Shown: positions 17,536 through 27,046 of the stretch, in pieces
How the letters are laid out: every line of letters starts with the position of its first letter
Position numbering within the stretch: the stretch's first letter is position 1
From: Massilia agrisoli
Lineage (GTDB): Bacteria > Pseudomonadota > Gammaproteobacteria > Burkholderiales > Burkholderiaceae_D
NCBI RefSeq assembly: GCF_020831365.1
Contig: NZ_JAJHPV010000013.1
Span: 682,001 to 746,000, forward strand
Reading direction: 5' to 3'
DNA length: 64,000 nucleotides
Translations under genes and position numbers: made by a program
Notes under the pieces: generated by a model
Seen by the model: the letters and a program-made list of their open reading frames with translations, nothing else
Database searches by the model: none
Told to the model about the DNA's origin: nothing

Positions 17536-19038
17536 TCAGCGCTTCTTCAATATCGAGCCCAGCACGCCGCGAATGATTTCGCGCCCCACCTGCGAGCCGA
17601 TGCTGCGCGCCGCGGACTTCACCAGCGCCTGGACTGCCGATTCGCGCTTGCCCGAACCGCCGAACAGGCCCCCCAGCATTCCGCCAGCCGACGAATCCCC
17701 GGCCTGCGCCGCTTTGCCTTGTGGGGCGGGTGCTTGCGCTTCCTGTTCTTTGGCGGCGGCTGCGACCCGTGCGGTGATCATCTCGTGCGCCGATTCGCGG
17801 TCAACGGTCTTTTCGTACACGCCAGCCACCACCGACTTCGCCGTCACGTCCTTGCGCTCCGCATCGTCGATCGGCCCGATCTGCGAAGCAGGCGGCAGGA
17901 TGAACGCGCGCTCGACCATATTGGGCCGGCCCTTCTCGTCCAGGAAGGACACCAGCGCCTCGCCCACGCCTAGCTCGGTGATCACCTGCGCGGTATCGAG
18001 GGCGGGGTTGGGCCTGAAAGTCTCGGCGGCGGCCTTGACCGCCTTCTGGTCGCGCGGCGTGTAGGCGCGCAGCGCATGCTGTACGCGGTTGCCCAGCTGG
18101 CCGAGCACCGTCTCCGGAATATCAAGCGGGTTTTGCGTGACGAAGAACACGCCGACGCCTTTCGAGCGGATCAGCCGGACCACCTGTTCGATTTTCTGCA
18201 GCAGGGCTTTGGGCGCTTCGTCGAACAGCAGGTGCGCCTCGTCGAAGAAGAACACCAGCTTCGGTTTATCGAGGTCGCCGACTTCGGGCAGGTTCTCGAA
18301 CAGCTCCGACAGCATCCACAGCAAGAACACGGAATACAGGCGCGGTGCGTTCATCAGCTTGTCGGCGGTGAGGATGTTGACCACGCCCTTGCCGCGCCCA
18401 TCGGTCTGCAGCAGGTCGTCGATATTGAGCATCGGCTCACCGAAGAACTTGTCGCCGCCTTGTTCCTCGATGCCGATCAGGCCGCGCTGGATGGCGCCGA
18501 CGCTGGCTGCCGAGATGTTGCCGTATTCGGTACGGAACTCGGCGGCGTTGTCGCCCACGTGCTGCAGCATCGTGCGCAGGTCGCGCGTATCGAGCAGCAG
18601 CATGCCGTTATCGTCGGCGATCTTGAAGACCAGCTGCAGCACGCCTTCCTGGGTGTCGTTCAGGTTCAGCATGCGCGCCAGCAGAAGCGGGCCGAGGTCG
18701 GAAATCGTCGCCCGGACAGGATGGCCCTGTTCGCCGAACACGTCCCAGAAGGTGACCGGGCAGCCCGCCCATTGTGGCGCCTCGACGCCAAGCGCCTGCA
18801 GGCGCGTGCTCATTTTGTCGGACAGCGCACCCGGCTTCGCCATGCCGGACAGGTCGCCCTTGACGTCGGCCATAAACACCGGCACGCCGATGTCGGACAA
18901 GGCCTGCGCCAGGACTTGCAGGGTGACGGTTTTTCCGGTGCCGGTGGCGCCGGTGATGCAGCCGTGGCGGTTGACGAGGTTGGGCAGGGGGCCGAGCGTG
19001 GAGGAGGCGGTTTTTGCAATCGGCAGTGGCGTAGACAT
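17536..19038 (-). CDS. HerA-like ATPase, DUF853 (YjgR) family
   Basis: This is a 500-residue cytoplasmic P-loop ATPase. Walker A is GATGTGKT at residues 30-37, and Walker B is [15 protein letters not shown] near residue 250. A sensor-like segment [11 protein letters not shown] and an arginine-containing region follow. The C-terminus is rich in Ala/Gly/Gln (residues about 430-470) and ends in a basic tail. The family resembles the DNA translocase HerA, but its role in proteobacteria is unknown. It is monocistronic, with an inverted repeat upstream. Confidence 0.9.
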   Translation of the reverse strand: MSTPLPIAKTASSTLGPLPNLVNRHGCITGATGTGKTVTLQVLAQALSDIGVPVFMADVKGDLSGMAKPGALSDKMSTRLQALGVEAPQWAGCPVTFWDVFGEQGHPVRATISDLGPLLLARMLNLNDTQEGVLQLVFKIADDNGMLLLDTRDLRTMLQHVGDNAAEFRTEYGNISAASVGAIQRGLIGIEEQGGDKFFGEPMLNIDDLLQTDGRGKGVVNILTADKLMNAPRLYSVFLLWMLSELFENLPEVGDLDKPKLVFFFDEAHLLFDEAPKALLQKIEQVVRLIRSKGVGVFFVTQNPLDIPETVLGQLGNRVQHALRAYTPRDQKAVKAAAETFRPNPALDTAQVITELGVGEALVSFLDEKGRPNMVERAFILPPASQIGPIDDAERKDVTAKSVVAGVYEKTVDRESAHEMITARVAAAAKEQEAQAPAPQGKAAQAGDSSAGGMLGGLFGGSGKRESAVQALVKSAARSIGSQVGREIIRGVLGSILKKR

Positions 19039-19108
19039 GTCGGGGCTCGTACGGAAAGGAAGTAGTTAATGATACTTCAAGAGTCCGCTGAGTGGTCTGC
19101 CGGCAACG

Positions 19109-19195
19109 CGGCGGAGGCGCGCTGCGCGCTTGTCCGCCCTACGATGCCGTCGGCCGAAACGTAGGGCGGACAAGGACGCAGTCCGCCTCCGCCGA
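19109..19195. repeat. inverted repeat, GTAGGGCGGA family copy 2
   Basis: The left arm from about 19110 to 19143 contains GGCGGAGGCGC and CCGCCCTACG; the right arm from 19160 to 19194 contains CGTAGGGCGGACAAGG and CCTCCGCCG. The arms pair with a few mismatches. It lies in the gap between the HerA-like gene start and the end of the RDD gene. Confidence 0.8.
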
Positions 19196-19201
19196 ATTGG
19201 C

Positions 19202-19735
19202 CTATGCGGCCGCTTTGACCTTCTGAACCTTGACCGGCTTCGGCAACTGGATCAGGCGCGTGCCCGCGAGGCGGTCATGCAGGAACTGCCCATTCTTGTC
19301 CAGCAGTGCGGTCATGCCCCACAGGGCGACGTTGACGGCGATCGCTGCGCTGACCTGGCCCTTGCTGGTCAGCCCGAACGCGTAGCAGATAACCAGGGCG
19401 GGGAATACCCAGCCCCACGCCAGCACGTAGCGCAGCAAGGCGGTCTTGAACGGCACGGTCGCGTGACCAACCTTGACCAGCTTGATGCGCCAGGTCTTCA
19501 TCGCCAGCGTATGCCCGCTGCCGGTCCACGAATGGATGAAGTACCAGCCCGAGGCGAGGAACAGCACGACCTGGCTGCCGTAATCCTTGACCGGGCCCTG
19601 CAGTTTCTGGGTCACGAACAGGAACACGAACAGCGCGAACATGACCACGGCGGTCAGCAGGAACGCTTCATAAACCAGGCAGATAAAACGGCGTTTCAGG
19701 GTAGGCGTTGCGACGATCGGCTTACTATTTTGCAT
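19202..19735 (-). CDS. RDD family membrane protein
   Basis: This 177-residue inner-membrane protein has the RDD pattern: a conserved Arg-containing first helix (KRRFICLVYEAFLLTAVVMFALFVFLF) and further helices near residues 60-85 and 105-150. Members may act as transporters or sodium/proton antiporters, but the function here is unknown. The start at 19735 overlaps the end of the DUF3106 gene by 11 nt, which makes it the last gene of a minus-strand operon (sigma factor, DUF3619, DUF3106, RDD). Confidence 0.87.
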   Translation of the reverse strand: MQNSKPIVATPTLKRRFICLVYEAFLLTAVVMFALFVFLFVTQKLQGPVKDYGSQVVLFLASGWYFIHSWTGSGHTLAMKTWRIKLVKVGHATVPFKTALLRYVLAWGWVFPALVICYAFGLTSKGQVSAAIAVNVALWGMTALLDKNGQFLHDRLAGTRLIQLPKPVKVQKVKAAA

Positions 19736-20327
19736 TTGGTGCGGGCGGAACCGGCTGCGCCGGTGGAGTGAATGGAGGCGGCACGTTGCCAGGCGCCGGG
19801 CCTTGCGGTGGCACGGGCGTTGGCAACGGCAGGGGAGGCGTGGCGGCGCCCGGCTTCGACGGGGCGGCGCCCGCCTTGCGCTTGCGCGCCGCGTCGGCGG
19901 CGAGTTTTTGCTTTTGTTCTTCGGGAAGCTGCTGGTACTGCTCCCACTTGGCGCTGCGCTGGTCCTTGTCGATCTTTTTGACGCGCGCATAGTTTTCGCG
20001 CGCCACCTTGCGCTGTTCAGGCGTCAGCTTGACCCAGTCGCGCATGCGCTCATGCATGCGCTGCTGCTCGGCTGGCTGCATCGAGGCGAAGCGGTTGGCG
20101 ATTTCGAGCCATTTCTGCTTGCGCACGGCTTCCATCTTGTCCCACTCGCCCTGCAGCGGCGCCAGGGCAGCCTGCTGCGCCGGGTTCAGGTCCTTCCATG
20201 CCGGCTTCGTCGCCGCCGCAGAAGAAGGCGTCGCGCCGGCCTTCGGCGGGGCCGCACTGGCGCCGGCCTGGGCAAACAAGGAGACGGCGGCAGCCAGCGC
20301 GGCCACCCGGACGAGCGTCCGGATCAT
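19725..20327 (-). CDS. DUF3106 periplasmic protein
   Basis: The 200-residue protein begins with a signal peptide (MIRTLVRVAALAAAVSLFAQAGASA). A helical, charged DUF3106 region follows (residues about 40-150, with WKDLNPAQQAALAPL and repeated QQRMHERM/DWVKLTPEQR elements), and the C-terminal third is Pro-rich. Function is unknown. Overlap with DUF3619 (4 nt) and RDD (11 nt) puts it in an operon headed by the sigma factor, and it may therefore belong to an envelope-stress response. Confidence 0.88.
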   Translation of the reverse strand: MIRTLVRVAALAAAVSLFAQAGASAAPPKAGATPSSAAATKPAWKDLNPAQQAALAPLQGEWDKMEAVRKQKWLEIANRFASMQPAEQQRMHERMRDWVKLTPEQRKVARENYARVKKIDKDQRSAKWEQYQQLPEEQKQKLAADAARKRKAGAAPSKPGAATPPLPLPTPVPPQGPAPGNVPPPFTPPAQPVPPAPNAK

Positions 20328-20719
20328 TGGGCGCGCTCGTCGACGTAGGCGTTGAAGCCCTGGTCGAGGTAAGCGGTCAGCGGGAGTTCATCGGACAGCA
20401 CGGCGGCGTCGAGCTCGGCCACCTCGGCAATACGCTGCTCTTCCTGGTACTGGTAGATGCCGGCCAGGCCGGCGACCATGACCATCAGCGGGACGGCGAC
20501 GCCCATGCGGCCGAGCCATTCAAACGAAAACAGGGACGATGCGTTGCCGGCGAGGGCGCGTTGCGCGGCGCGCAGCGGGCTGGCGTTGGCTTTCTTGCGC
20601 GACACGGCGAGCTTGCGCGCGCTGGCGAGTCGGTCCGTGGTGGCGGGCGGCAAATGGTCGAGGTTTTCGTTCAAGGCATGTCTTACCTTGTACGCGAAAT
20701 TGAGGTCGTCGGTGTTCAT
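20324..20719 (-). CDS. DUF3619 single-pass membrane protein, putative anti-sigma partner
   Basis: This 131-residue protein has a cytoplasmic N-terminal half, a membrane segment at about residues 73-90 (MGVAVPLMVMVAGLAGIYQY) and a short acidic periplasmic tail. It lies directly downstream of an ECF-type sigma factor with 4-nt overlaps on both sides. A one-helix protein encoded right behind a sigma factor is often an anti-sigma factor; no known anti-sigma motif was recognised, so that role is inference. Confidence 0.85.
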   Translation of the reverse strand: MNTDDLNFAYKVRHALNENLDHLPPATTDRLASARKLAVSRKKANASPLRAAQRALAGNASSLFSFEWLGRMGVAVPLMVMVAGLAGIYQYQEEQRIAEVAELDAAVLSDELPLTAYLDQGFNAYVDERAQ

Positions 20720-21285
20720 AGTTTAATTCCCTTGGCTTTCAGCGACGCCGCCAGCGTGTGCGTGGCCCGCGAGCAGTGCGTCTTGACGCTACCCTCCGAA
20801 CATCCCATCGCCTCGGCCGTTTCAGCCACGTCCATGTCTTGCCAGTAACGCATGAGGAAGGCTTCGCGTTGACGGGCCGGCAGTTTTTGTACTTCAGCCT
20901 CGATCAAACCGAGCGTCTGCATGCGCTCGAACTGGTCCGCGGTCGACTCGGCCGCCTGCGATCCGTCTTCCGCCTCATAGGCGTCGAGTATATCAAAGTC
21001 GTCATGCTCGCCATCGCGCTTTCCCAGCCCGGAAAACAGGCTGATCCAGGTATTGCGGACCTTTTCGCGGCGGAAGTAATCGAGAATGGTGTTTTGCAAA
21101 ATGCGCTGGAACAGCATCGGCAATTCGGCCGCCGGTTTATCCCCGTATTTTTCGGCAAGCTTGATCATCGCGTCCTGCACGATATCAAGAGCAGACTCAT
21201 CCCTGCGGACCGCGTACACGGCCTGCTTGAATGCGCGCTTTTCTACATGCGCGAGAAAATCGGAGAGTTCTTTATCTGTTGCCAT
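20716..21285 (-). CDS. RNA polymerase sigma-70 factor, ECF type
   Basis: The 189-residue protein has sigma region 2 (ESALDIVQDAMIKLAEKY and RILQNTILDYFRREK) and region 4 (LPARQREAFLMRYWQDMDVAETAEAMGCSEGSVKTHCSRATHTL). The start at 21285 (MATDKEL) is preferred to the upstream in-frame ATG at 21342, which adds a Pro-rich unlikely N-terminus. It should direct RNA polymerase to a small stress regulon. Its operon partners downstream are DUF3619, DUF3106 and RDD proteins. It is divergent from ilvB. Confidence 0.9.
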   Translation of the reverse strand: MATDKELSDFLAHVEKRAFKQAVYAVRRDESALDIVQDAMIKLAEKYGDKPAAELPMLFQRILQNTILDYFRREKVRNTWISLFSGLGKRDGEHDDFDILDAYEAEDGSQAAESTADQFERMQTLGLIEAEVQKLPARQREAFLMRYWQDMDVAETAEAMGCSEGSVKTHCSRATHTLAASLKAKGIKL

Positions 21286-21342
21286 GCAAGGGATAAGGGG
21301 AGGGCGACCGGCGAGGGTGGCCGGATGGAAAAACTGAGGCAT

Positions 21343-21762
21343 GCTAGCAAATTACACGCCGCCTTGCTCGATATTTACGGTTTTTGGCCCTTTATGCAGC
21401 AAAAAATGCCGTTTTTTTATCTTGACCAAAATGGTGCAACGCAGTAAGGTTACAGAACGCTTTGCAATCCCGAAGCTCAGGTCAGTCGCAGCCGGCACAC
21501 AAGGCCCCCCGCGGTTTGACGCGCTTTCATATGTAGGCAGTTTGCTCTAACCCGCGCCACAAGCGTGAGAGGTTCGCATAACCGCTACAGAAACTCATGC
21601 CAAACGAGTTGCGTTTAGCTCCAGTTCGTAACGTATCTATGGGTACGTGAAGGATTGTGGCGACCGCAGAAAGAAGGGAAGCCTGAGCACTGTCGCGGCA
21701 CGCGGTCTTCGTTAGGAAAGAGCATCCGATCACCTCCCAATGGGTTTTGAAAGGAATGTATC
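21343..21762 (+). ncRNA. structured 5' leader of the ilvBHC operon (candidate regulatory RNA)
   Basis: The 420-nt gap before ilvB holds no convincing gene on this strand but shows four consecutive stem-loops: GGTT-CGCAT-AACC (about 21571-21583), AACTC...GAGTT (about 21592-21610), ACGTA...TACGT (about 21630-21648) and GACCGC...GCGGTC (about 21662-21706). A possible promoter is TTGACC (21422-21427), 17 nt, TAAGGT (21445-21450). A short reading frame of 17 codons (21597-21650) overlaps the hairpins but is not rich in Ile/Val/Leu. Conserved leaders before ilvB have been described in betaproteobacteria; a match to one of these is likely but unverified. Confidence 0.5.
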
Positions 21763-23490
21763 ATGAGTAACGAAACAGCAGCTCCCATCACGGGCGCTGA
21801 GATAGTCGTGCGTTGCCTGGCCGAAGAGGGCGTCAAGCACGTCTTTGGTTATCCGGGCGGGGCAGTCCTCTATATCTACGACGCCATCTTCCAGCAAGAC
21901 AAATTCCAGCACGTATTGGTTCGCCACGAACAGGCGGCCGTCCACGCTGCCGACGCCTACTCGCGCAGCTCGAATACGGTTGGGGTAGCGCTGGTCACTT
22001 CGGGACCGGGCGTCACCAATGCCGTCACCGGCCTGTCGACCGCGTACATGGACTCGATTCCGATGGTCGTCATCTCCGGCCAGGTGCCGAGCCACGCCAT
22101 TGGCCAGGACGCTTTCCAGGAATGCGACACCGTGGGCATCACCCGCCCCGTGGTCAAGCACAACTTCCTGGTCAAGGATGTCCGCGAACTGGCGTCGACC
22201 ATCAAGAAAGCATTCTTCATCGCCAGGACCGGCCGTCCGGGACCGGTGCTGGTCGATATTCCCAAAGACATCAGCATGCACAAATGCGTCTACGACTATC
22301 CGAAGGATATCGAGATGCGCTCGTACAAGCCGATCGACAAGGGCCACACCGGGCAGATCCGCAAGGCAGTGCAGATGCTGCTGCAGGCCGAACGCCCGAT
22401 GATCTACACCGGCGGCGGCGTCATCCTCGCGAATGCCGCGCCGGAACTGAACCGCCTGGTCGACAAGCTCGGCTTCCCGGTCACTAACACCCTGATGGGC
22501 CTGGGCGCCTACCGCGCGTCGAGCAAGAACTTCGTCGGCATGCCGGGCATGCACGGTACCTACGAAGCGAACATGGCAATGCAGCACTGCGACGTGCTGG
22601 TCGCCATCGGCGCCCGCTTCGACGACCGCGTGATCGGCAACCCCAAGCACTTCGCATCGAACCCGCGCAAGATCGTCCATATCGACATCGATCCATCGTC
22701 GATCTCCAAGCGCGTGAAGGTCGATATTCCGATTGTCGGCAACGTCAAGGAAGTGCTGGTCGAGTTCCTGGCCCAGCTCGACGCCGCCGAGATCAAGCCG
22801 AACCCGGCCAGCATCAAGGACTGGTGGAAGCAGATCGACGAATGGCGCGGCCGCGAATGCCTGAAGTACCAGGATTCCGACATCCTCATCAAGCCGCAAT
22901 CGGTCGTTGAAAAAGTGTGGGAAGTGACCAAGGGCGATGCCTTCATCACCTCCGACGTGGGCCAGCACCAGATGTGGGCCGCGCAGTACTACCCGTTCGA
23001 CAAGCCGCGCCGCTGGATCAACTCCGGCGGCCTGGGCACGATGGGCGTGGGCCTGCCTTACGCGATGGGCGTGCAGATGGCCAACCCTGACGCGACCGTT
23101 GCCTGCATCACCGGCGAAGGCTCGATCCAGATGTGCATCCAGGAGCTTGCCACCTGCAAGCAGTACCACCTGACGCCGAAGATCATCCTGCTGAACAACC
23201 GTTTCCTCGGCATGGTGCGCCAGTGGCAGCAGATCGACTACGGCTCGCGCTATTCCGAGTCGTACATGGATTCGCTGCCGGACTTCGAGAAGCTGGCCGA
23301 AGCCTATGGCCACGTCGGCATGCGCATCGAAAAGCCGGGCGACGTCGACGGCGCTTTGAAGGAAGCGTTCGGCATGAAAGACCGCCTGGTCTTCATGAAC
23401 TTCATCACCGACCAGTCCGAAAACGTCTGGCCGATGGTCAAGGCGGGCAAGGGCCTGTCCGAAATGCTGCTCGGATCGGAGGACCTGTAA
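21763..23490 (+). CDS. ilvB: acetolactate synthase large subunit, biosynthetic
   Basis: The enzyme condenses two pyruvates, or pyruvate with 2-oxobutyrate, for valine/leucine and isoleucine synthesis, using TPP, FAD and Mg. The 575-residue chain shows the three usual domains: PYR (VFGYPGGAVLYIYDAIF, catalytic Glu in VRHEQAA), central FAD domain (about 195-340) and PP domain with the TPP motif GEGSIQM...NN. IlvI is an alternative name for this subunit. ilvH follows with no gap. Confidence 0.96.
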   Translation: MSNETAAPITGAEIVVRCLAEEGVKHVFGYPGGAVLYIYDAIFQQDKFQHVLVRHEQAAVHAADAYSRSSNTVGVALVTSGPGVTNAVTGLSTAYMDSIPMVVISGQVPSHAIGQDAFQECDTVGITRPVVKHNFLVKDVRELASTIKKAFFIARTGRPGPVLVDIPKDISMHKCVYDYPKDIEMRSYKPIDKGHTGQIRKAVQMLLQAERPMIYTGGGVILANAAPELNRLVDKLGFPVTNTLMGLGAYRASSKNFVGMPGMHGTYEANMAMQHCDVLVAIGARFDDRVIGNPKHFASNPRKIVHIDIDPSSISKRVKVDIPIVGNVKEVLVEFLAQLDAAEIKPNPASIKDWWKQIDEWRGRECLKYQDSDILIKPQSVVEKVWEVTKGDAFITSDVGQHQMWAAQYYPFDKPRRWINSGGLGTMGVGLPYAMGVQMANPDATVACITGEGSIQMCIQELATCKQYHLTPKIILLNNRFLGMVRQWQQIDYGSRYSESYMDSLPDFEKLAEAYGHVGMRIEKPGDVDGALKEAFGMKDRLVFMNFITDQSENVWPMVKAGKGLSEMLLGSEDL

Positions 23491-23982
23491 ATGCGCCATA
23501 TTATTTCTGTACTTCTTGAGAACGAAGCCGGTGCGCTGTCGCGCGTAGTGGGCCTGTTCTCCGCGCGCGGCTACAACATCGAAACCCTGACCGTTGCGCC
23601 AACCGAAGACGCCACCTTGTCGCGCATGACCATCGTCACCAGCGGCTCGGACGACATCATCGAGCAGATCACCAAGCACCTGAACCGCCTGATTGAAGTG
23701 GTCAAGGTGGTCGACCTGACCGAAGGCCAGCACATCGAGCGTGAGCTCATGCTGATCAAGGTCAGGGCGGTCGGCAAGGAACGCGAAGAGATGAAGCGCA
23801 CGGCGGACATCTTCCGTGGCCGCATCATCGACGTGACCGAAAAGACCTACACGATCGAACTGACCGGCAACAAGGGCAAGCTCGACGCGTTCATCGACTC
23901 CATCGACCGCGCCTCGATCCTTGAAACGGTGCGAACCGGCGGATCGGGCATCGGCCGCGGCGAACGTATCCTCAAAGTTTAA
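23491..23982 (+). CDS. ilvH: acetolactate synthase regulatory subunit
   Basis: The 163-residue small subunit activates the large subunit and provides valine feedback inhibition. An ACT domain fills residues 1-75 (MRHIISVLLENEAGALSRVVGLFSARGYN is the valine-binding start) and the C-terminal domain (residues about 80-163) contacts the catalytic subunit. It begins directly after the ilvB stop codon, so the pair is co-translated in fixed proportion. Confidence 0.96.
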   Translation: MRHIISVLLENEAGALSRVVGLFSARGYNIETLTVAPTEDATLSRMTIVTSGSDDIIEQITKHLNRLIEVVKVVDLTEGQHIERELMLIKVRAVGKEREEMKRTADIFRGRIIDVTEKTYTIELTGNKGKLDAFIDSIDRASILETVRTGGSGIGRGERILKV

Positions 23983-24013
23983 TTATTCCAGTACCCCACA
24001 CTAAAAAATATAG

Positions 24014-25039
<1,026 letters not shown>

Positions 25040-25050
25040 GCAGGCTCAAC

Positions 25051-25112
25051 ATGGGTTCCCGCTTGCGCGGGAACGACATTCCGCCGTCGTTCCCGTGAAA
25101 ACGGGAACCCAT
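25051..25112. repeat. inverted repeat (GGGTTCCC/GGGAACGAC family) after ilvC
   Basis: Arms 25051-25077 and 25086-25112, each 27 nt, pair at 23 positions around an 8-nt loop. The ends are ATGGGTTCCCG and GGGAACGAC. It is the second copy of the family seen at 9893-9970. No T-run follows, so it is better viewed as a dispersed intergenic repeat than as a classical terminator. Confidence 0.82.
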
Positions 25113-25245
25113 AACCCCCCTCAAATGACCAAGGTTACAAATCAACCAATGTGCAACACTTTATTTCCGCTGCACAGCAAGTATTGATTTGATTGTATTG
25201 TTGACACAACGCGGTCATCCGCGCATCAACCCTTGGAGAAAAACA

Positions 25246-25995
25246 ATGTCGCTCAAATCCGTCCTCGTCCTCGCCGCCATGACGGCCGCTTCGCAAGCCT
25301 ACGCCCAGTCGACCACCGGCACCATGGTCGTCGTCCCCGCCTTCGGTGAAGTGACCCACCCGAACGACGAGGCGCTTGCCCATTTTATGATCGAGGAGCA
25401 GGACAAGGACAAGACCGTCGCAGCGTCGAAGGTCAACCAGAAGATGAAGCAGGGCACCGAGATCATCCGCAAGGAAGATCCCCAGGCCAAGCTGAAAACC
25501 TACGGCTACTACACCTATCCGGTCTATTCGGAAGTGCGTCCGTTGCCCAACGGCACGATGCCAAAGCCGAACATTGTCGGCTGGCGCGTAGGTCAGTATC
25601 TTGAAGTAAAGACACAAAACCTGGCCGGCCTGCCGAAAACCACAGCTGCCGCGCAGAAACTCTTGGGTTTGAACGGCCTGAACTATGGCCTGTCCCCGGA
25701 AACAACCAAAAAGCTCGACGAGCAGCGCATCGCCTTAACCTACCGCAACCTGAACGAACGCATCGCGTCGATCGCCAAGGCAATGGGCCGCCAGCCGGCC
25801 GAGGCCGTGATCGATACGGTCGACTTCGAAGGTTCCGGCAACTACGGCGGACAGCAGGCCGATATGGCCGCAGCCGCCCCGTACGCGATGCGGTCCATGG
25901 CCAAGCAACAGGAATCGGCGGTGCCGGAACCGAGTTTCGAGCCCGGTGAAACCACGCTCCAAATGCGTCTTGTAGGAAAGGTGAAGTTCAAGTAA
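25246..25995 (+). CDS. SIMPL-domain (DUF541) periplasmic protein
   Basis: This 249-residue protein has a signal peptide (MSLKSVLVLAAMTAASQAYAQ) and a SIMPL/DUF541 domain (residues about 25-235). The domain begins VVVPAFGEVTHPNDEA and ends TTLQMRLVGKVKFK, the usual strand pattern. Proteins of this group form periplasmic oligomers; their role is not settled. The ATG at 25246 follows GGAG. It stands between ilvC and pssA, a place where a psd gene is common in relatives. Confidence 0.87.
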   Translation: MSLKSVLVLAAMTAASQAYAQSTTGTMVVVPAFGEVTHPNDEALAHFMIEEQDKDKTVAASKVNQKMKQGTEIIRKEDPQAKLKTYGYYTYPVYSEVRPLPNGTMPKPNIVGWRVGQYLEVKTQNLAGLPKTTAAAQKLLGLNGLNYGLSPETTKKLDEQRIALTYRNLNERIASIAKAMGRQPAEAVIDTVDFEGSGNYGGQQADMAAAAPYAMRSMAKQQESAVPEPSFEPGETTLQMRLVGKVKFK

Positions 25996-26120
25996 CAGTA
26001 TCTGTTCGCTAAGTTGACGGGCCGCCTACTATAATAAGGTGGCCCGGCATACCCGGGCACAGGCGCGCCTCAACAGGGCGCGGCCGCAAAGAGCGACAAA
26101 ATCACTTGAAACGGAAACTT

Positions 26121-26984
26121 ATGCCCACCTTCCCACGCCGCCGAAAGCCAGGAACCCTGTCCGCGAAAGCCGCGAAAATTCCCCGTTTCCGCCGCCGCCA
26201 GAAATTCGACGCCGACGGCATGCCGGTGCGTTCGCGCGGGATCTACCTGCTGCCCAACGCATTCACCACGGCGGCCCTGTTCTGCGGCTTCTACGCGATC
26301 GTCATGTCGATGAACCAGCGCTTCGAGTACGCCGCCTGGGCCATTTTCATCGCGATGATCCTCGACAGCCTGGACGGCCGCATCGCCCGTCTGACCAACA
26401 CCCAGTCCGAATTCGGCGCCCAGTACGACAGCCTGTCCGACATGGTCTCCTTTGGCGCCGCACCTGCGCTGGTGATCTACGAATGGTCGCTGCGCGGCCT
26501 CGGCAAGCTAGGCTGGATCGCCGCCTTCGTCTACTGCGCCGGCGCCGCGCTGCGCCTGGCCCGTTTCAACACCAATATCGAAGTCGTCGACAAGCGCTTC
26601 TTCCAGGGCATGCCAAGCCCTGCGGCCGCTGCGATGGTGGCGGGCTTCGTGCTGTTGATGAACGACCTTGAGATCAGCGGCTTCCGCATGCCGTGGGTCT
26701 CGTTCGCCATCGCGCTGTTCGCCGGCCTGACGATGGTTACCAACGTACCGTACTACAGCTTCAAGGACGTGAACTTCCGCAAGTCGGTGCCGTTCATTGT
26801 GGTGTTCCTGATTGCGCTGGCGCTGGCGCTGGTCTCGATCGACCCGCCAAAAGTCCTGATGCCGATTTTTGTTTTATATGGTTTATCCGGTTATGCCGTG
26901 TACCTGTGGCGCCTTGCGAAGGGCAAGCCAGTAAGCATTGTGCAGACCGATGACAAACCGGTAGACGCGAGCGAGCGCCGCTGA
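26121..26984 (+). CDS. pssA: CDP-diacylglycerol-serine O-phosphatidyltransferase
   Basis: This inner-membrane enzyme makes phosphatidylserine from CDP-diacylglycerol and serine, the first committed step to phosphatidylethanolamine. The CDP-alcohol transferase motif DG-xx-AR-x8-G-xxx-D-xxx-D is present in DSLDGRIARL...FGAQYDSLSD (residues about 90-117). Six to eight hydrophobic helices are predicted by eye. The ATG at 26121 gives 287 residues with a basic N-terminus (MPTFPRRRK); a TTG at 26106 is the alternative. leuA follows after 62 nt. Confidence 0.94.
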   Translation: MPTFPRRRKPGTLSAKAAKIPRFRRRQKFDADGMPVRSRGIYLLPNAFTTAALFCGFYAIVMSMNQRFEYAAWAIFIAMILDSLDGRIARLTNTQSEFGAQYDSLSDMVSFGAAPALVIYEWSLRGLGKLGWIAAFVYCAGAALRLARFNTNIEVVDKRFFQGMPSPAAAAMVAGFVLLMNDLEISGFRMPWVSFAIALFAGLTMVTNVPYYSFKDVNFRKSVPFIVVFLIALALALVSIDPPKVLMPIFVLYGLSGYAVYLWRLAKGKPVSIVQTDDKPVDASERR

Positions 26985-27046
26985 CCGTCGACCCTGGTCG
27001 ATGGCGGGGGCGCCTGCTATTAATTTAGCCTATACGGAGCCCCTCC

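Noticed and set aside
21597-21650. 17-codon frame before ilvB as an attenuator leader peptide
   Set aside because: It has only two Leu and two Val codons, no good ribosome site, and overlaps hairpins; the evidence is too weak to list as a gene.
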